64,000 bases of DNA from Deferrisoma camini S3R1 (GTDB lineage Bacteria; Desulfobacterota; Deferrisomatia; Deferrisomatales; Deferrisomataceae). The stretch spans positions 2,381,014 through 2,445,013 of the forward strand of contig NZ_JAFN01000001.1 of NCBI RefSeq assembly GCF_000526155.1, given 5' to 3'. The translations under genes were made by a program, and so were the position numbers. This document shows positions 63,998 through 64,000 of this stretch, in pieces (position 1 is the stretch's first letter; each line of letters begins with the position of its first letter). A model generated the notes under the pieces. The model saw only the letters and a program-made list of their open reading frames with translations, was not told where the DNA came from and did no database searches.

Positions 63998-64000
63998 GGG

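Overview
The window is chromosomal DNA of a very GC-rich (by eye around two-thirds G+C or more), motile, respiring or anaerobic Gram-negative bacterium. The lineage is probably deltaproteobacterial in the old sense (Desulfobacterota/Myxococcota-like; a Deferrisoma-type organism would fit). This is inferred from the gene mix: type II secretion inner-membrane genes, an Nqr/Rnf-type ion pump, a large chemosensory cluster, an OprO/P-type porin, a tungstate-binding protein and a diverged bS21. No rRNA, tRNA or CRISPR array was seen.

Left part (1-13.8 kb): one leftward operon that looks like a phage-defence system. In transcription order it encodes (i) a 1334-residue NERD nuclease - pseudokinase - kinase - P-loop ATPase fusion, (ii) a 605-residue protein, (iii) a 1904-residue protein with a PD-(D/E)XK-like module, a HerA/FtsK-type ATPase and a C-terminal domain like the sulfur-binding (SBD) domain of ScoMcrA/HNH enzymes, (iv) a small protein and (v) a NERD-UvrD helicase that runs off the window. 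The order and architecture recall DptF-DptG-DptH and the MAD6-MAD7-MAD8 part of MADS, but no methyltransferase or dnd modification gene is visible. 13.8-20.8 kb is an accessory strip: an Rpn-family nuclease, threonine aldolase, decayed toxin-antitoxin genes, a DUF4143 ATPase, a KAS III enzyme and an intact HepT-MntA pair.

20.8-26 kb: a leftward operon for an Nqr/Rnf-like membrane complex in the order B/D, C/G, D/E, E/A, F, without NqrA, RnfC or RnfB, plus a hypothetical gene and an upstream winged-helix regulator. 26-46 kb is signal transduction: a sensor kinase/response regulator/hybrid kinase operon with decayed relatives beside it, then a chemosensory cluster running leftwards from a soluble double-tip receptor through triple-domain CheW, CheB, a HEAT protein, CheR, CheY, CheA, a STAS-like protein, a broken ParA and a second CheY to a membrane receptor. 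An AT-richer sensor kinase without its phospho-acceptor histidine heads this stretch. An intact IS66-family element (46,400-48,829) with an 8-bp target duplication follows.

49-61 kb is conserved housekeeping: rpsU with its own promoter and terminator, gspLMN, hisI-hisG, a MerR regulator, an exported protein, an Ada-like zinc protein, yqgE, a LysM lytic transglycosylase, a SAM methyltransferase, uvrA and trmL. The right edge (61.3-64 kb) is a leftward transcription unit: a promoter, two tandem molybdenum-cofactor-type riboswitches each followed by a terminator hairpin, an OprO/P-like porin and a tungstate-binding protein (tupA). It looks like an outer-membrane-to-periplasm oxyanion uptake unit under cofactor feedback.
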